From Pseudomonadota bacterium (GTDB lineage Bacteria; Myxococcota_A; UBA796; SXON01), in the NCBI GenBank assembly GCA_030685065.1, contig JAUXQH010000145.1, positions 1 through 64,000 on the forward strand: 64,000 nucleotides of DNA. The letters are read 5' to 3'. Below are positions 33,271 to 41,767 of the stretch, one piece after another (position 1 is the stretch's first letter; each line of letters opens with the position of its first letter). The position numbers and the translations under genes are program-made. The notes below the pieces were generated by a model, which saw nothing but the letters and a program-made list of their open reading frames with translations, was not told where the DNA came from and searched no databases.

Positions 33271-34308
33271 CTACCGCAACGCGTCCAGCACGGCCGTGCC
33301 CGCGTCGCGCGTGGTGAGCGTGCCGCCGAGCTCGCGCGTGACGAGGCCCTCGAGGAGGCAGGCCTGGACCGCGTTCTGGATGCGGCGCTCGTCCTTCGCG
33401 CGGCCGAGGTGGGCGAGCATCATCCCCGCGGTGAGGATCGCCGCGAGCGGGTTCGCGATGCCCTTGCCGGCGATGTCCGGGGCGGAGCCGTGAACCGGCT
33501 CGAAGAGCGCGGCCACGCCGGGGTTGATGTTGCCGCTGGACGCGAGGCCGATGCCCCCCTGGAGCGCCGCGCCGAGGTCGGTCACGATGTCGCCGAACAG
33601 GTTGTTGGTGACGATGACCTCGAAGCTCTCGGGGGCCTGCACCATCCGCATCGTGAGCACGTCCACGTACAGGTGGCTCGTCGTGATGCCCGGGGACTCC
33701 GCCGCGACCTCCTTGAAGGCGCGCTGCCAGAGGTCGTGCCCGTGGCGCATGGCGTTGGCCTTGTCGCTCATGCAGAGCTTCGTCTTGCCGTTGGCGGCCG
33801 CCCACTCGAACGCGGCGCGGATGATGCGCTCCACACCCTTGCGCGTGTTGATCTCCTGCTCGATCGCGATCTCGTCGGGTGTACCGCGCTTGAACTGGCC
33901 GCCGATCCCGGTGTAGAGGCCCTCCGTGTTCTCGCGGAACACGACGAAGTCCACGTCTTCCGGGCGCTTGTCCTTGAGGGGGCAATAGCGGGCGTCCAGC
34001 AGGCGGATCGGACGGAAGTTGATGTAGAGGTCGAGCTTGAAGCGGCTGCCGAGGAGGATGTCCTTGGCGTGCACGTTGCTCGGCACCCGCGGATCGCCGA
34101 GCGCGCCGAGGTACACGCAGTCGAATTCGCTCCGGAAGCGCTCCAGCACGTCGTCCGGCATGGTCGTGCCGTCCCGCAGGTAGCGCTCGGCGCCCAGGTC
34201 GAAGTGCTCGTAGGTCAGGTCGGGGGCGACGGCGGCGAGGACGCGGAGGCCCTCGGCGAGGACCTCGTGGCCGATGCCATCTCCGGGGAGGACGGCGATA
34301 CTGGGCAT
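33271..34308 (-). CDS. Isocitrate/isopropylmalate dehydrogenase-family enzyme
   Basis: A 345-residue beta-decarboxylating dehydrogenase. It starts with the family-typical IAVLPGDGIGHEV, has the substrate loop FKLDLYINFRPIRLL and the VVFRENTEGLYTGIGG motif, the catalytic region with DKANAMRHGHDLW and IVTNNLFGDIVTDLGAALQGG, and the NAD-binding LFEPVHGSAPDIAGKGIANP. It oxidises and decarboxylates a 2-hydroxy acid (3-isopropylmalate, homoisocitrate or tartrate type). The NFRP loop is unlike classical LeuB (NLRP), so the substrate is not assigned. It lies near a LeuA-like synthase (28849), which makes an isopropylmalate or homoisocitrate role plausible. Confidence 0.85.
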   Translation of the reverse strand: MPSIAVLPGDGIGHEVLAEGLRVLAAVAPDLTYEHFDLGAERYLRDGTTMPDDVLERFRSEFDCVYLGALGDPRVPSNVHAKDILLGSRFKLDLYINFRPIRLLDARYCPLKDKRPEDVDFVVFRENTEGLYTGIGGQFKRGTPDEIAIEQEINTRKGVERIIRAAFEWAAANGKTKLCMSDKANAMRHGHDLWQRAFKEVAAESPGITTSHLYVDVLTMRMVQAPESFEVIVTNNLFGDIVTDLGAALQGGIGLASSGNINPGVAALFEPVHGSAPDIAGKGIANPLAAILTAGMMLAHLGRAKDERRIQNAVQACLLEGLVTRELGGTLTTRDAGTAVLDALR

Positions 34309-34352
34309 TCGGGGCTCCGGGGGGAGGGGCCTTAACGCGCTGCCTCAACGAG

Positions 34353-34377
34353 ACGAGGGGGCCATTGGCCCCCTCGT
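34353..34377 (-). terminator. Strong hairpin between desaturase and dehydrogenase genes
   Basis: ACGAGGGGGCC-ATT-GGCCCCCTCGT is a perfect 11-base-pair stem with a three-base loop, 20 bases after the desaturase stop on the minus strand. No U-run follows on either strand, so it may terminate with help or stabilise the 3' end. Confidence 0.6.
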
Positions 34378-34396
34378 TCTGCGGCGCGTTGCTGGT

Positions 34397-35410
34397 CTAC
34401 TTGGCGGAGAGCAGCTCTTCCATGTGCAGGGGCGTCGCGTCGGCCTCTTCGAAGCTGACCATCCGGCCCTTCGCGGGATCCCACACCTTGAGCCGCAGGC
34501 ACGCCATCACGTCCGACGGGCGCCACGACGTGCGGCCCGGATCCTGGAGCTCGGGGAGGGCCGACATGGCCTCCGGGAGCCGGTAGAACGGGATGCGGTG
34601 GTTGAGGTGGTGCACGTGGTGGTAGCCGATGTTCCCGGTGAACCAGTGCAGCACCGGGCCCATGTCGAACATGCTCGAGGAGCGCAGGGCGGCGAAGCTG
34701 TAGTCCCAGTCGCGACGGCCGCGGAGCTGCATGCTCGGGAAGTTGTGCTGGGCGTAGAACAGGTAGGAGCCGAGGCCGCTCGCGATGAACTGCGGGAGGA
34801 GCACCGCGAAGATCGCGACGTCCGCTCCGTACACCGCGCCGACCATGCCCATGATGCCGAAGTGGATGACGAGGGAGAGGAGGCCGTGCCAGTGCACCTT
34901 GGGGGCGCGCAGGAAGGCCGCGCCGCACATCCCGAGGATGAAGACGGTGACGTACCCGAACGCCATGTTCAGGGGGTGCCGTACGAGCCGGTAGTCCCGA
35001 CGCTGGGAGGGCGTCATGATGCGCCACATGTCGACCGTCACGATGGGGTAGGAGCCGATGGCGGCGCCGACGATCTTCGCGGTGTTCTTGTGGTGGTAGT
35101 CGTGCGTCTGGCGCCAGACCGAGGGCGCGGAGAGCGTCCAGTACCCGATGAAGGGCATCACGGTCTTGCCGGCGCGCGACTGCAGGATCGCGCCGTGCGC
35201 GTAGTCGTGGAAGAAGATGAAGAGCCGCACGATGGTCAGTCCGGCCAACACCGAGCCGACGAGGCGCAGCGGCCACACCGGGGCGGCGGCGGCAACCGCG
35301 ACGAAGCTGCCGTAGACAGCGAGGGTGATCGCGAGGAGACCCCAGCTTTTACCGGCCTCTTCCCGCGCGTAGAGCGAGCTCGCACGTACCAGCTCCGGAC
35401 CCGTACGCAT
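34397..35410 (-). CDS. Membrane fatty-acid desaturase
   Basis: A 337-residue membrane desaturase with the three histidine boxes that hold the di-iron site: HDYAH (68-72), HDYHH (103-107) and HHVHH (264-268), separated by hydrophobic helices in the usual four-helix layout. It introduces a double bond in membrane acyl chains (Delta12/omega-3-like by histidine-box spacing, but regiochemistry cannot be told). It is transcribed from the gap at 35411-35628, which contains a TetR-like palindrome. Confidence 0.88.
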   Translation of the reverse strand: MRTGPELVRASSLYAREEAGKSWGLLAITLAVYGSFVAVAAAAPVWPLRLVGSVLAGLTIVRLFIFFHDYAHGAILQSRAGKTVMPFIGYWTLSAPSVWRQTHDYHHKNTAKIVGAAIGSYPIVTVDMWRIMTPSQRRDYRLVRHPLNMAFGYVTVFILGMCGAAFLRAPKVHWHGLLSLVIHFGIMGMVGAVYGADVAIFAVLLPQFIASGLGSYLFYAQHNFPSMQLRGRRDWDYSFAALRSSSMFDMGPVLHWFTGNIGYHHVHHLNHRIPFYRLPEAMSALPELQDPGRTSWRPSDVMACLRLKVWDPAKGRMVSFEEADATPLHMEELLSAK

Positions 35411-35503
35411 GTCAGAACCTCCGAACTGCCCCTACATACAGGAAGCCCAGGCTCCGCACAAGTGTGGATTATCGGCTTTTTTCGAGATCTTACCGCCGTT
35501 TCT

Positions 35504-35519
35504 GACTGACCGGTCGGTC
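35504..35519. promoter_or_regulatory. TetR-like operator upstream of the desaturase
   Basis: GACTGACCGGTCGGTC is a 14 of 16 palindrome around a perfect GACCGGTC core, about 94 bases upstream of the desaturase start. Palindromes of this type are bound by TetR-family regulators of fatty-acid genes in several bacteria. No TetR gene is in the window. Confidence 0.4.
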
Positions 35520-35628
35520 TTTCGCATCTTGACGTGACAAGAGGCCCGTCCGCTCGCGACGCAGCGACGAGCGCCCGAGACCTCCCCGGGGCATTGACGC
35601 ACGGGCCGATGAGAAGCATCCTGGGTGA

Positions 35629-36795
35629 ATGGACGGATACCGCATCCGCCGGGGTGGGTCGGAGAGAGCAGTGGCCGACGGGGCCGCGATACGCGCGATG
35701 GTCGCCGCGGGAGAGGTGCGCCCGACGGACGAGGTCGCGACGCCCGACGGCTGGATTCGCGTCGATCAACACCCGGTTCTCCGGCTGGCTCTCCGTGGGT
35801 CCGATCCCTGGGCGGCCTGGAGCGACGTAGACAGCGTGGACGCCGCTTCGCTCTACCGGAAGATGGTCGACACGCCGACGCCGGACGAGCTCGCGGAGCT
35901 CCCGAGCGAGGCGCTGAGCCCACTGTTCGAGGTGAATCGGGGCGAGGTGAATCGGGGCGAGGTGAACCGGGGAGAATCGAGCCGGCCCGCGGTCGCGCTG
36001 GTGGAGGTCACGGAGGTGACGCGCCCGCCGCCCCCCATGGACCGCGCACCTGTGCCGATGGAGCCCGTCCGCGCCGCGCGTCCGATGGCGCCGCCGCTCT
36101 TCTCGCCGCTCCCGGAGGATGGTGCCGAGGTCATCGACTTCCCGCGCCAGCGCCCGTTTCCGCGGGGCGGCGCGCCGAACCTGCCGCCGCGGCGCCCGAC
36201 CGGCCCGCCGCCGCTCGTCCGGACGACGCGCCTGTTGACCATGGTGTTCGCCGGCCTCTTCCTCGTGATGCTCGGCTACGCGTGGATCCGCCTGAACGGG
36301 TACACCGGCCTGGGGGCCGGAACGCTGGAGGCGCGAATGGCGTCCGCGCGCGCCACGTCGGCGGTGGCGGCCCCCACGTCGCCGCTCGTCGCGCTCGACG
36401 CGCAGCTCCGCGCCGACCTGACCGCGACTCCTCGCGCCGTGGAGAAGGCGGGTGACCTCACGGACGCGCTCCTCGTCGAGCTCGTGCGGCAGCGGCTCGA
36501 TCACGTCGAGGCGACCGGCGTGGTCACCAAGTGGATCGGCAAGAAGGGCGACGAGCCGCGGACGGCAGAGGTGCGCATCACGTACCGCAGCAGCGGGGAC
36601 ATGAGCCGGGAGCTCGGCGCCATCGCGCTGGTGGTCGGCAGGTACAAGCACCTCTACCACCTCGAGGTGCCCGTCTTCGAGGTGACCGAGGTGAGCGCAC
36701 GGGGCCTGACGAAGCTCGACGCGAACAAGGCCGAGCTCTACTACCAGGCCAGGATCACCCTCGAGGAGCTGCTGACCTCGATCACCGAGCCCTGA
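35629..36795 (+). CDS. Hypothetical membrane protein with GYF-2-like N-terminus
   Basis: A 388-residue protein with a GYF_2-like start (GYRIRRGGSERAVADGAA...PDGWIRVDQHP, first 50 residues), a low-complexity region with a triplicated VNRGE unit (residues about 100-117), a Pro-rich stretch, one transmembrane helix (about 202-221: LLTMVFAGLFLVMLGYAWI) and a C-terminal soluble domain of about 165 residues with mixed alpha/beta pattern. GYF_2 domains bind proline-rich peptides and occur in many Myxococcota membrane proteins. The start is uncertain: the ATG lacks a clear ribosome site and a GTG at 35671 is possible. Confidence 0.6.
   Translation: MDGYRIRRGGSERAVADGAAIRAMVAAGEVRPTDEVATPDGWIRVDQHPVLRLALRGSDPWAAWSDVDSVDAASLYRKMVDTPTPDELAELPSEALSPLFEVNRGEVNRGEVNRGESSRPAVALVEVTEVTRPPPPMDRAPVPMEPVRAARPMAPPLFSPLPEDGAEVIDFPRQRPFPRGGAPNLPPRRPTGPPPLVRTTRLLTMVFAGLFLVMLGYAWIRLNGYTGLGAGTLEARMASARATSAVAAPTSPLVALDAQLRADLTATPRAVEKAGDLTDALLVELVRQRLDHVEATGVVTKWIGKKGDEPRTAEVRITYRSSGDMSRELGAIALVVGRYKHLYHLEVPVFEVTEVSARGLTKLDANKAELYYQARITLEELLTSITEP
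35926..35985 (+). repeat. Fifteen-base tandem repeat in the GYF-2-like gene
   Basis: Four copies of a 15-base unit (GAGGTGAATCGGGGC with minor changes) encode a repeated EVNRG peptide. The copy number could vary by slippage without changing frame. Confidence 0.7.
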
Positions 36796-36830
36796 GGGCG
36801 CCTCCAGGTGATTTCAGGACCGACCCTCGA

Positions 36831-37361
36831 TCACATTCCGGCGCGCGTGACCTGCTGGAGCGCTTCGACGGAGCGGACGATCGCGGCGACGCTCGGCGTT
36901 CCGCGGTTCCCGAGCCGGATCTTGCGCTCCGGGTTCACGAGGTAGACGGTGCGCAGGTACATCGGCGCCGTGGGGATCTGCAGACACGACCGGAACTGGC
37001 GCGCCACCGAGCCGCCGCGATCCGTGAGCAACGGGAAGGTGAGCCCGAGCTCCTTTGAAAAGGCCTCGTGGCTCGGCCCCTCCGCCGGGTTGAGCGCGTA
37101 GATCTTCACGCCCAACCGCGTGAAGTCGGCGGCGTGCTCCTGAAACGACAGCAGCTGGGCGCGATCTTCGGCCCCGCCGTCCAGGGGGTAGAAGACCATC
37201 ACCGACCAGTGCTTGCCGTGGCGGTGCCAGGAGTTGTCCCAGCTCTGGAGGTGCCACTCGGGGGCGGTTTCGCCCTCTGGGAGCAGGGTCGGGTACACCC
37301 GCTCTTGGATGCCGCGCTTGAGGGGGGCGGGGAGGCGGGAGAGCGATTGGCGGATGGACAT
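36831..37361 (-). CDS. Peroxiredoxin-fold protein lacking the peroxidatic cysteine
   Basis: A 176-residue AhpC/TSA-fold protein. The fold is clear: ETAPEWHLQSWD, the strand VMVFYPLDGG, the segment LGVKIYALNP and LGLTFPLLTDRGGSVARQF. However, the peroxidatic Cys, expected in the loop after FYP (usual PGCT), is replaced by DGGAED (residues 61-66); the only cysteine is Cys126 in FRSCLQ. It therefore cannot act as a normal peroxidase and may be a scaffold, a redox sensor through Cys126 or a thioredoxin-fold protein of another kind. Solitary gene with a strong ribosome site. Confidence 0.75.
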   Translation of the reverse strand: MSIRQSLSRLPAPLKRGIQERVYPTLLPEGETAPEWHLQSWDNSWHRHGKHWSVMVFYPLDGGAEDRAQLLSFQEHAADFTRLGVKIYALNPAEGPSHEAFSKELGLTFPLLTDRGGSVARQFRSCLQIPTAPMYLRTVYLVNPERKIRLGNRGTPSVAAIVRSVEALQQVTRAGM

Positions 37362-37400
37362 CGGGCGGCCCTCGGGGTGCCCTGGATAGTCACCGGCGCC

Positions 37401-38411
37401 CTACATTGCCACCCGCACCCCCAGGTGGCCGGCGTAGGTGTCGTCGAAGCCCACGTTCAAGTGACCATACAGCTTCGCCCAGATGATGTTGACCTGGGCC
37501 CCGGCGAACACGCGCGGCGTGTAGACGGACTCTGCGTCCCCCGACGCCGAGAGCCGCGCGGAGACCGTGCCGATCGCGAGGTCGTGGCCCTGCGACGAGG
37601 CCGTGACGGGGCCTGCGAGCGAGGCCGAGCTGGTGGCGCTCGCCTGCTGCCGGATGTCGACGGCGCCACCCGCGTAGACGCTGAAGATGAAGACGCGGAG
37701 GTTGGTGGAGACCTCGACCGGGAGGGTGTGGCTGGTCGCCGTCAGGTCGAATTGGCCGTCCGCGTCCCAGCGCAGGCCCTCCACCTCGATCGGCAGCGAG
37801 TGGGTGAGGAGCAGCCGGTAGGTCGAGATCTCGTACCCGCCGGTGACATCGATTCCGCCCCACTCCAGGAGCCCCTCGTGCTCGGGGCGGATGACCTTGA
37901 CCTGCAGGTGCGCGCCGAAGTTGGAGAGCTCGGCGTCGAAGCTGCCCTCGGCGCCCTTCGCGTACATTCCGTTGGCGGAGACGACGAGCCGGCGGAGGAA
38001 GCTCTCGTCGGGGGAGAGGAACCCGAGGTTGAGCCCCGCGTTGGCGGCGGCCTGGAACGCGAAGCCGGCCTCCGGCATCGTGTCCGTGCCGCGCACGAAG
38101 GTGAAGCCGGCGCCGTTGACCGCCGTGCCGACCGCGGCGCCCGCGAAGAATCGTTGCGGGTTGGACGCGTAGTCCGCGCCCATGCCCTTGGTGGCGAAGG
38201 CGTTCGCCGTCGCCATCTGTTGGAGGAAGGCCTCCGGGGCGTCCATCTTCAGCGCCCCCTCGGTGGCGGTCCGGATCTGGGTGCGCACCTCTTCGGCGTC
38301 GACGCCCGCCTGCTGGGCGAGCGCGGGATCGATGATGATGTCGATCTCCTGGGCCCACGAACGCGTGGGGAGGGCGAGGGCGAGGCCGAGCAACGCGGCG
38401 GTCCGCTTCAT
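37401..38411 (-). CDS. Secreted beta-rich outer-membrane protein
   Basis: A 336-residue protein with a signal peptide (cleaved near SWA-QE), a helical N-terminal part with repeated Ala-rich segments (DAEEVRTQIRTATEGALK), and a long C-terminal half of alternating beta-strands (for example GGAVDIRQQASATSSASLAG and LGVRVAM at the end) that fits an outer-membrane barrel of about 14-16 strands. No named family. It is next to the peroxiredoxin-like gene on the same strand but separated by 39 bases. Confidence 0.6.
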   Translation of the reverse strand: MKRTAALLGLALALPTRSWAQEIDIIIDPALAQQAGVDAEEVRTQIRTATEGALKMDAPEAFLQQMATANAFATKGMGADYASNPQRFFAGAAVGTAVNGAGFTFVRGTDTMPEAGFAFQAAANAGLNLGFLSPDESFLRRLVVSANGMYAKGAEGSFDAELSNFGAHLQVKVIRPEHEGLLEWGGIDVTGGYEISTYRLLLTHSLPIEVEGLRWDADGQFDLTATSHTLPVEVSTNLRVFIFSVYAGGAVDIRQQASATSSASLAGPVTASSQGHDLAIGTVSARLSASGDAESVYTPRVFAGAQVNIIWAKLYGHLNVGFDDTYAGHLGVRVAM

Positions 38412-38465
38412 CCAGGGCTCCCGTTTCCCCGATCATGCCCCGTCCGGACGCGAAGCGCGAGTGCG

Positions 38466-40220
38466 TCAGGCCCGGTGGGCGCCGTCGGGGCGCGGAGCCT
38501 CGGGGTGGGCGCGCCGCCACGCCGCGAGCGCCACCAGCGCCCATTGCTGGCGGGCCGGCTGGCGGGGGCCGAGGATCCGGCGCACGTCCTCCGCGAGGAG
38601 GAGGTCCGCGACCATCTCCTGAGCGCCCGCGAGGAGGGACCCGTCGGCCAGCCACGCCTCGATGGGGAGCGTCATTCGCCGGTGGGACGGGGCAGGGCCC
38701 GCGAGGCGCTCCGCGAGGCCCTCGACGAAGAGGCCGCGGGGGCGTCGCACCTGGACGAGGTGGCCGACGGGCATCGACCCGACGAGCTTGACGAGCTGCG
38801 CGTCGGCGTACGGGCTCTGCGCGCGAATGCCGTGCGCGGCGGTGACGCGGTCGAGCACGGCCAGTCCCCGCTCGGCGTCCAGCCGACGGTCCAGCCACAA
38901 GGCCCGGCCGGTCGGATCCCCCTCGGGGGCCTGCGCGGCGAGGGCATCCACCGCGGCCCATCGGGTCGTGCCCGGATCGATCTCGGGACGCCGGCGCAGC
39001 TGCCGGTGGGACGCGGGCTCTCCCCCGAAGCGCTCGGCCCCGGCGCGCGCGACGCGCCCGAGGAGCCCCACGCCGGGCACGGAGGCGGCGCGGTCGCCGA
39101 GAGGGATGTGGGCGCCACCGTACAGGGAAGCCCCGCCGACCCCGGTGAGCAGCACCTCGGCGCCCCGATCGCCGGCGGCGCGGGCGATGACATAGAAGCC
39201 CAGGGCCTCGGGGGTGAGCAGGGGCTCCGCGAGGGTGGCGATCTCGGCGAGCAGCGCCGGCACGTCTGCCGCGGCGATCGAGAGGGCGACGTGCTCGGCG
39301 CCGCACCGCGCCGCGATCTCCCCCGCGGGGCCCCGCTCGTCCCCGGGGCCGTCCGCGCCGACGGTGAAGGCGAGCACCGGACCGCGCCGCCGCGCCGCGG
39401 TCCCGAGGAGCAGCGCCTCCGCGTAGAGGCCGCCCGACAGGGCGACGGCGATCGGCGCGTCGACCGCGACCCGCTGCTGGATCGCGAGCTCGGTCGAGAA
39501 GCGCAGGCTCCGCGCCCAGCGGTAGCGCGCGCCGTCCGCGCCGGGAGGGTTCGCCGACTCCTCCCACCAGCGGAGGATCTCCGGCGCGCCGCCCGACCAT
39601 GCCAGCCGCTCCCCGGGCGCCAACTTTCTGATCCCGAGCCACGGCGTACGCGGTGGGAGTGGTGCGCCGAGCGCGAGCCCATCCCGATGCGCGTCCACGT
39701 CGGGCGCGCCATCGACCGCGCCGTGCGCGAGGAGCGCGGCGGGCTCGCTCGCGACGAGCAACGTGCCGTCCGCCAGCGCCGCCCAGTGGAGCGGACGCTG
39801 CCCGGCTCGGTCACGCACGACGTGGAGGCTCCGCGTGTGGCTGTCCCACGCGATGAGCGCGACATCCCCCGCGAGGCGCTCGAGCCCCGCCTCGAGGCCG
39901 CGGGCAGCGAACAGGCACGCGACGATGCCCGCGGACGACGCCGCTTCTGGGCTCTCGCCCCAGGCGTGGAACTCCGCGAGGAGCGTGCGGGCGTTGAGGA
40001 GCTCGCCGTCCGTCGCGACACACCATCGTCCCGACGGATCCCAGGCCGGGTTGGCCCCGGCCTCACCGGGGGAGCGCACGGTGGTAGCCAGCGCGCCGTC
40101 CGGAAAGGTGATCTCCACGCGCGCGTCGGGTCCGCGCTGGTCGAGCGCGCGGACCATGCGGAGAAAGGGCGCGCGGTCGGGCGGCCCGGACACGCGAAAG
40201 AGTCCGGCCAGGCCGCTCAT
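38466..40220 (-). CDS. Asparagine synthetase-like protein with degenerate active sites
   Basis: A 584-residue protein with the two-domain layout of class B asparagine synthetase: an N-terminal glutaminase (Ntn) fold and a C-terminal ATP-pyrophosphatase fold. The catalytic Cys2 is Ser (MSGLAG instead of MCGIAG), and the ATP-binding SGGxDS loop is SGGLYA (262-267), so both the glutaminase and the synthetase sites lack essential residues. The C-terminal part is also divergent in the final helices. It may be a pseudoenzyme with a regulatory or binding role. It lies beside a proline-rich lipoprotein (next gene). Confidence 0.8.
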   Translation of the reverse strand: MSGLAGLFRVSGPPDRAPFLRMVRALDQRGPDARVEITFPDGALATTVRSPGEAGANPAWDPSGRWCVATDGELLNARTLLAEFHAWGESPEAASSAGIVACLFAARGLEAGLERLAGDVALIAWDSHTRSLHVVRDRAGQRPLHWAALADGTLLVASEPAALLAHGAVDGAPDVDAHRDGLALGAPLPPRTPWLGIRKLAPGERLAWSGGAPEILRWWEESANPPGADGARYRWARSLRFSTELAIQQRVAVDAPIAVALSGGLYAEALLLGTAARRRGPVLAFTVGADGPGDERGPAGEIAARCGAEHVALSIAAADVPALLAEIATLAEPLLTPEALGFYVIARAAGDRGAEVLLTGVGGASLYGGAHIPLGDRAASVPGVGLLGRVARAGAERFGGEPASHRQLRRRPEIDPGTTRWAAVDALAAQAPEGDPTGRALWLDRRLDAERGLAVLDRVTAAHGIRAQSPYADAQLVKLVGSMPVGHLVQVRRPRGLFVEGLAERLAGPAPSHRRMTLPIEAWLADGSLLAGAQEMVADLLLAEDVRRILGPRQPARQQWALVALAAWRRAHPEAPRPDGAHRA

Positions 40221-40229
40221 CGGGGTCTC

Positions 40230-40967
40230 CTACTTGGGGGCGTCGCCCGGCTTCGCCGGAGGCGTGCCTGCCTCACCCGCCGCACCCGCGGGCACCGCGC
40301 CACCGGCGGGCACCGCGCCGCCCTCGGCGGGCGGAGCCATCTCGCCTCCGGGGGGCAGCTCGCCCGGCGGGACGGCCGTGGCGGCGCCGGGGGCGCCTTC
40401 GCCTCCCTCCGGCCCGCCCGGCTTGAGATCGCCGAGCTCGGGGGTGTCCGACAACGTGAGATCGATGCCGGTGATCGGCGCGGAGCCGACCTTCACGGCC
40501 TCCTTCACGCGCGCCGCGGGCTCGCCCATGTCGGGGCCGTTGCCGTTCGCGTCGAGGAACGCGACGACCCAGAACTCGCCGCTCTCCTTGGGGGCCTCGA
40601 CCTCCCACGGACCCGCCGCGGGCAGGTCGATCGAGTGGATCAGGTCGGGAAAGTTGGCCTGCGCCGACTGCTGGAGGAAGTCGATGCGGATGGTGCCGGT
40701 CTTGGAGCCGGCGTAGGCGACGACGCCCGAGAGCTTCACGCCCTCGCCCGGCGTGACCTGGAAGCCCGGGGCCGTGGGGCGCCCGCTGGGGCCGCCCGCG
40801 GCGGCTTCACCACCGGGGGCACCCATGCCGGGGCCGCTCGGCTGACCGGGATCGCCACCCGGTGCACCGCCGCCGGGCTGGTCGGTCATGCCGCCGCCTT
40901 CAGGCGTGGCCGTGGGATCAGGGCAACCGCCCAGGAGGAGGAACAGGGGGAGGATACGTGCCAGCAT
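40230..40967 (-). CDS. Gly/Pro-rich lipoprotein
   Basis: A 245-residue lipoprotein: signal LPLFLLLGGC (acceptor Cys near residue 13), low-complexity Gly/Pro/Met stretches at residues 15-70, a central beta domain of about 110 residues (VKLSGVVAYAGSKTGTIRI...GEFWVVAFLDANGNG) that looks like a transthyretin-type or CarbopepD-type fold, and a Pro/Ala/Gly-rich C-terminus of about 60 residues. The start at 40967 is chosen as it begins the signal peptide; the frame opens 20 codons earlier. It could bind surface sugars or other ligands. Its 5' region abuts the BMC promoter region. Confidence 0.6.
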   Translation of the reverse strand: MLARILPLFLLLGGCPDPTATPEGGGMTDQPGGGAPGGDPGQPSGPGMGAPGGEAAAGGPSGRPTAPGFQVTPGEGVKLSGVVAYAGSKTGTIRIDFLQQSAQANFPDLIHSIDLPAAGPWEVEAPKESGEFWVVAFLDANGNGPDMGEPAARVKEAVKVGSAPITGIDLTLSDTPELGDLKPGGPEGGEGAPGAATAVPPGELPPGGEMAPPAEGGAVPAGGAVPAGAAGEAGTPPAKPGDAPK

Positions 40968-41054
40968 GCGGACTCCGATACGATACGGTGCCTGTACTGC
41001 ATACAAGAGAGGCCGCCCCCGCGTCAATGGGGCGCCCTCGCGTCAAGACGGGCG

Positions 41055-41084
41055 TTGACACGCGCGTCGTCGGCGCGGTATTCC
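41055..41084 (+). promoter_or_regulatory. Candidate sigma-70 promoter of the microcompartment operon
   Basis: TTGACA followed after 18 bases by TATTCC lies 69 bases upstream of the first shell gene. The -35 box is a perfect match and the -10 box a partial one. The start of transcription would be near 41091, leaving a 62-base leader. Confidence 0.5.
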
Positions 41085-41152
41085 ACGGGGCCCGCAAGCC
41101 CGGCTCGTCCGGACGCGGGTGCCGCCCCAGCGCTTGAGGTAGAGGAGTTCCG

Positions 41153-41767
41153 TTGTCCGTCACGCTTCGCAGCTACGTGTTCCTCGACAGTCTGCAGCCG
41201 CAGCTCGCCGCGTTCACGGGTACGACCGCCAAGGGCTTCCTGCCGCTGGCCGGCATGGCGTCGTTGTGGGTGGAGACAGCACCCGGGATGATCATCAACC
41301 GCGTGACCGACGTGGCGCTCAAGGCCACCGCGGCGGTTCCCGCGGTGCAGGTGGTCGAGCGCGCGTTCGGCCTGCTCGAGCTCCACCACGACGACAAGGG
41401 TGAGGTCCAGGCCGCGGGGGACGCGATCCTGTCCTTCCTGAAGCTGCAGGCCAATCAGTACACGCCGCCGAAGGTGACCTCCAACCAGATCATCCGCGCG
41501 GTTGAGCCGTACCAGGCGCAGCTCATCAACCGCAACCGCAGCGGCATGATGCTCCTCCCCGGCCAGAGCCTGTTCATCCTCGAGACCGAGCCCGCCGCGT
41601 GGATCGTCCTCGCGGCGAACGAGGCCGAGAAGGCCGCTCGCGTGAGCCTGATCAACATGCAGCCGTACGGCGCCTTCGGGCGCCTCTGGATGGCGGGCTC
41701 CGAGGCCGAGATCGACAGCGCCGCCGCCGCCGCCATCGCCGCCATCGAGGGGACGCGCCCCGCGTAG
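41153..41767 (+). CDS. BMC-T shell protein (double-stacking trimer type)
   Basis: A 204-residue tandem-BMC-domain shell protein. Domain 1 (about 1-95) begins LRSYVFLDSLQPQLAAFTG and domain 2 (about 105-200) contains ILETEPAAWIVLAANEAEKA and MQPYGAFGRLWMAGSEAEID. The pseudo-hexameric trimer forms from three copies and sits in shell facets; the loop pattern, including INRNRSGMMLLPG, is like the large-pore, double-stacking BMC-T proteins of Haliangium-type shells. It starts with a TTG that has AGAGGAG ahead. First gene of the operon. Confidence 0.9.
   Translation: MSVTLRSYVFLDSLQPQLAAFTGTTAKGFLPLAGMASLWVETAPGMIINRVTDVALKATAAVPAVQVVERAFGLLELHHDDKGEVQAAGDAILSFLKLQANQYTPPKVTSNQIIRAVEPYQAQLINRNRSGMMLLPGQSLFILETEPAAWIVLAANEAEKAARVSLINMQPYGAFGRLWMAGSEAEIDSAAAAAIAAIEGTRPA

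Noticed and set aside
40993..41005. TGTACTGCATACA as a LexA-type box
   Set aside because: The half-sites TGTA-N5-TACA are symmetrical but do not fit the known Gram-negative LexA spacing, and it lies within the likely promoter of the minus-strand lipoprotein gene.
37068..41291. A 1407-codon plus-strand open frame
   Set aside because: It lies antisense to four well-supported minus-strand genes (peroxiredoxin fold, barrel, asparagine-synthetase-like, lipoprotein); its composition is His/Arg/Gly-rich as expected for GC-rich shadow frames.
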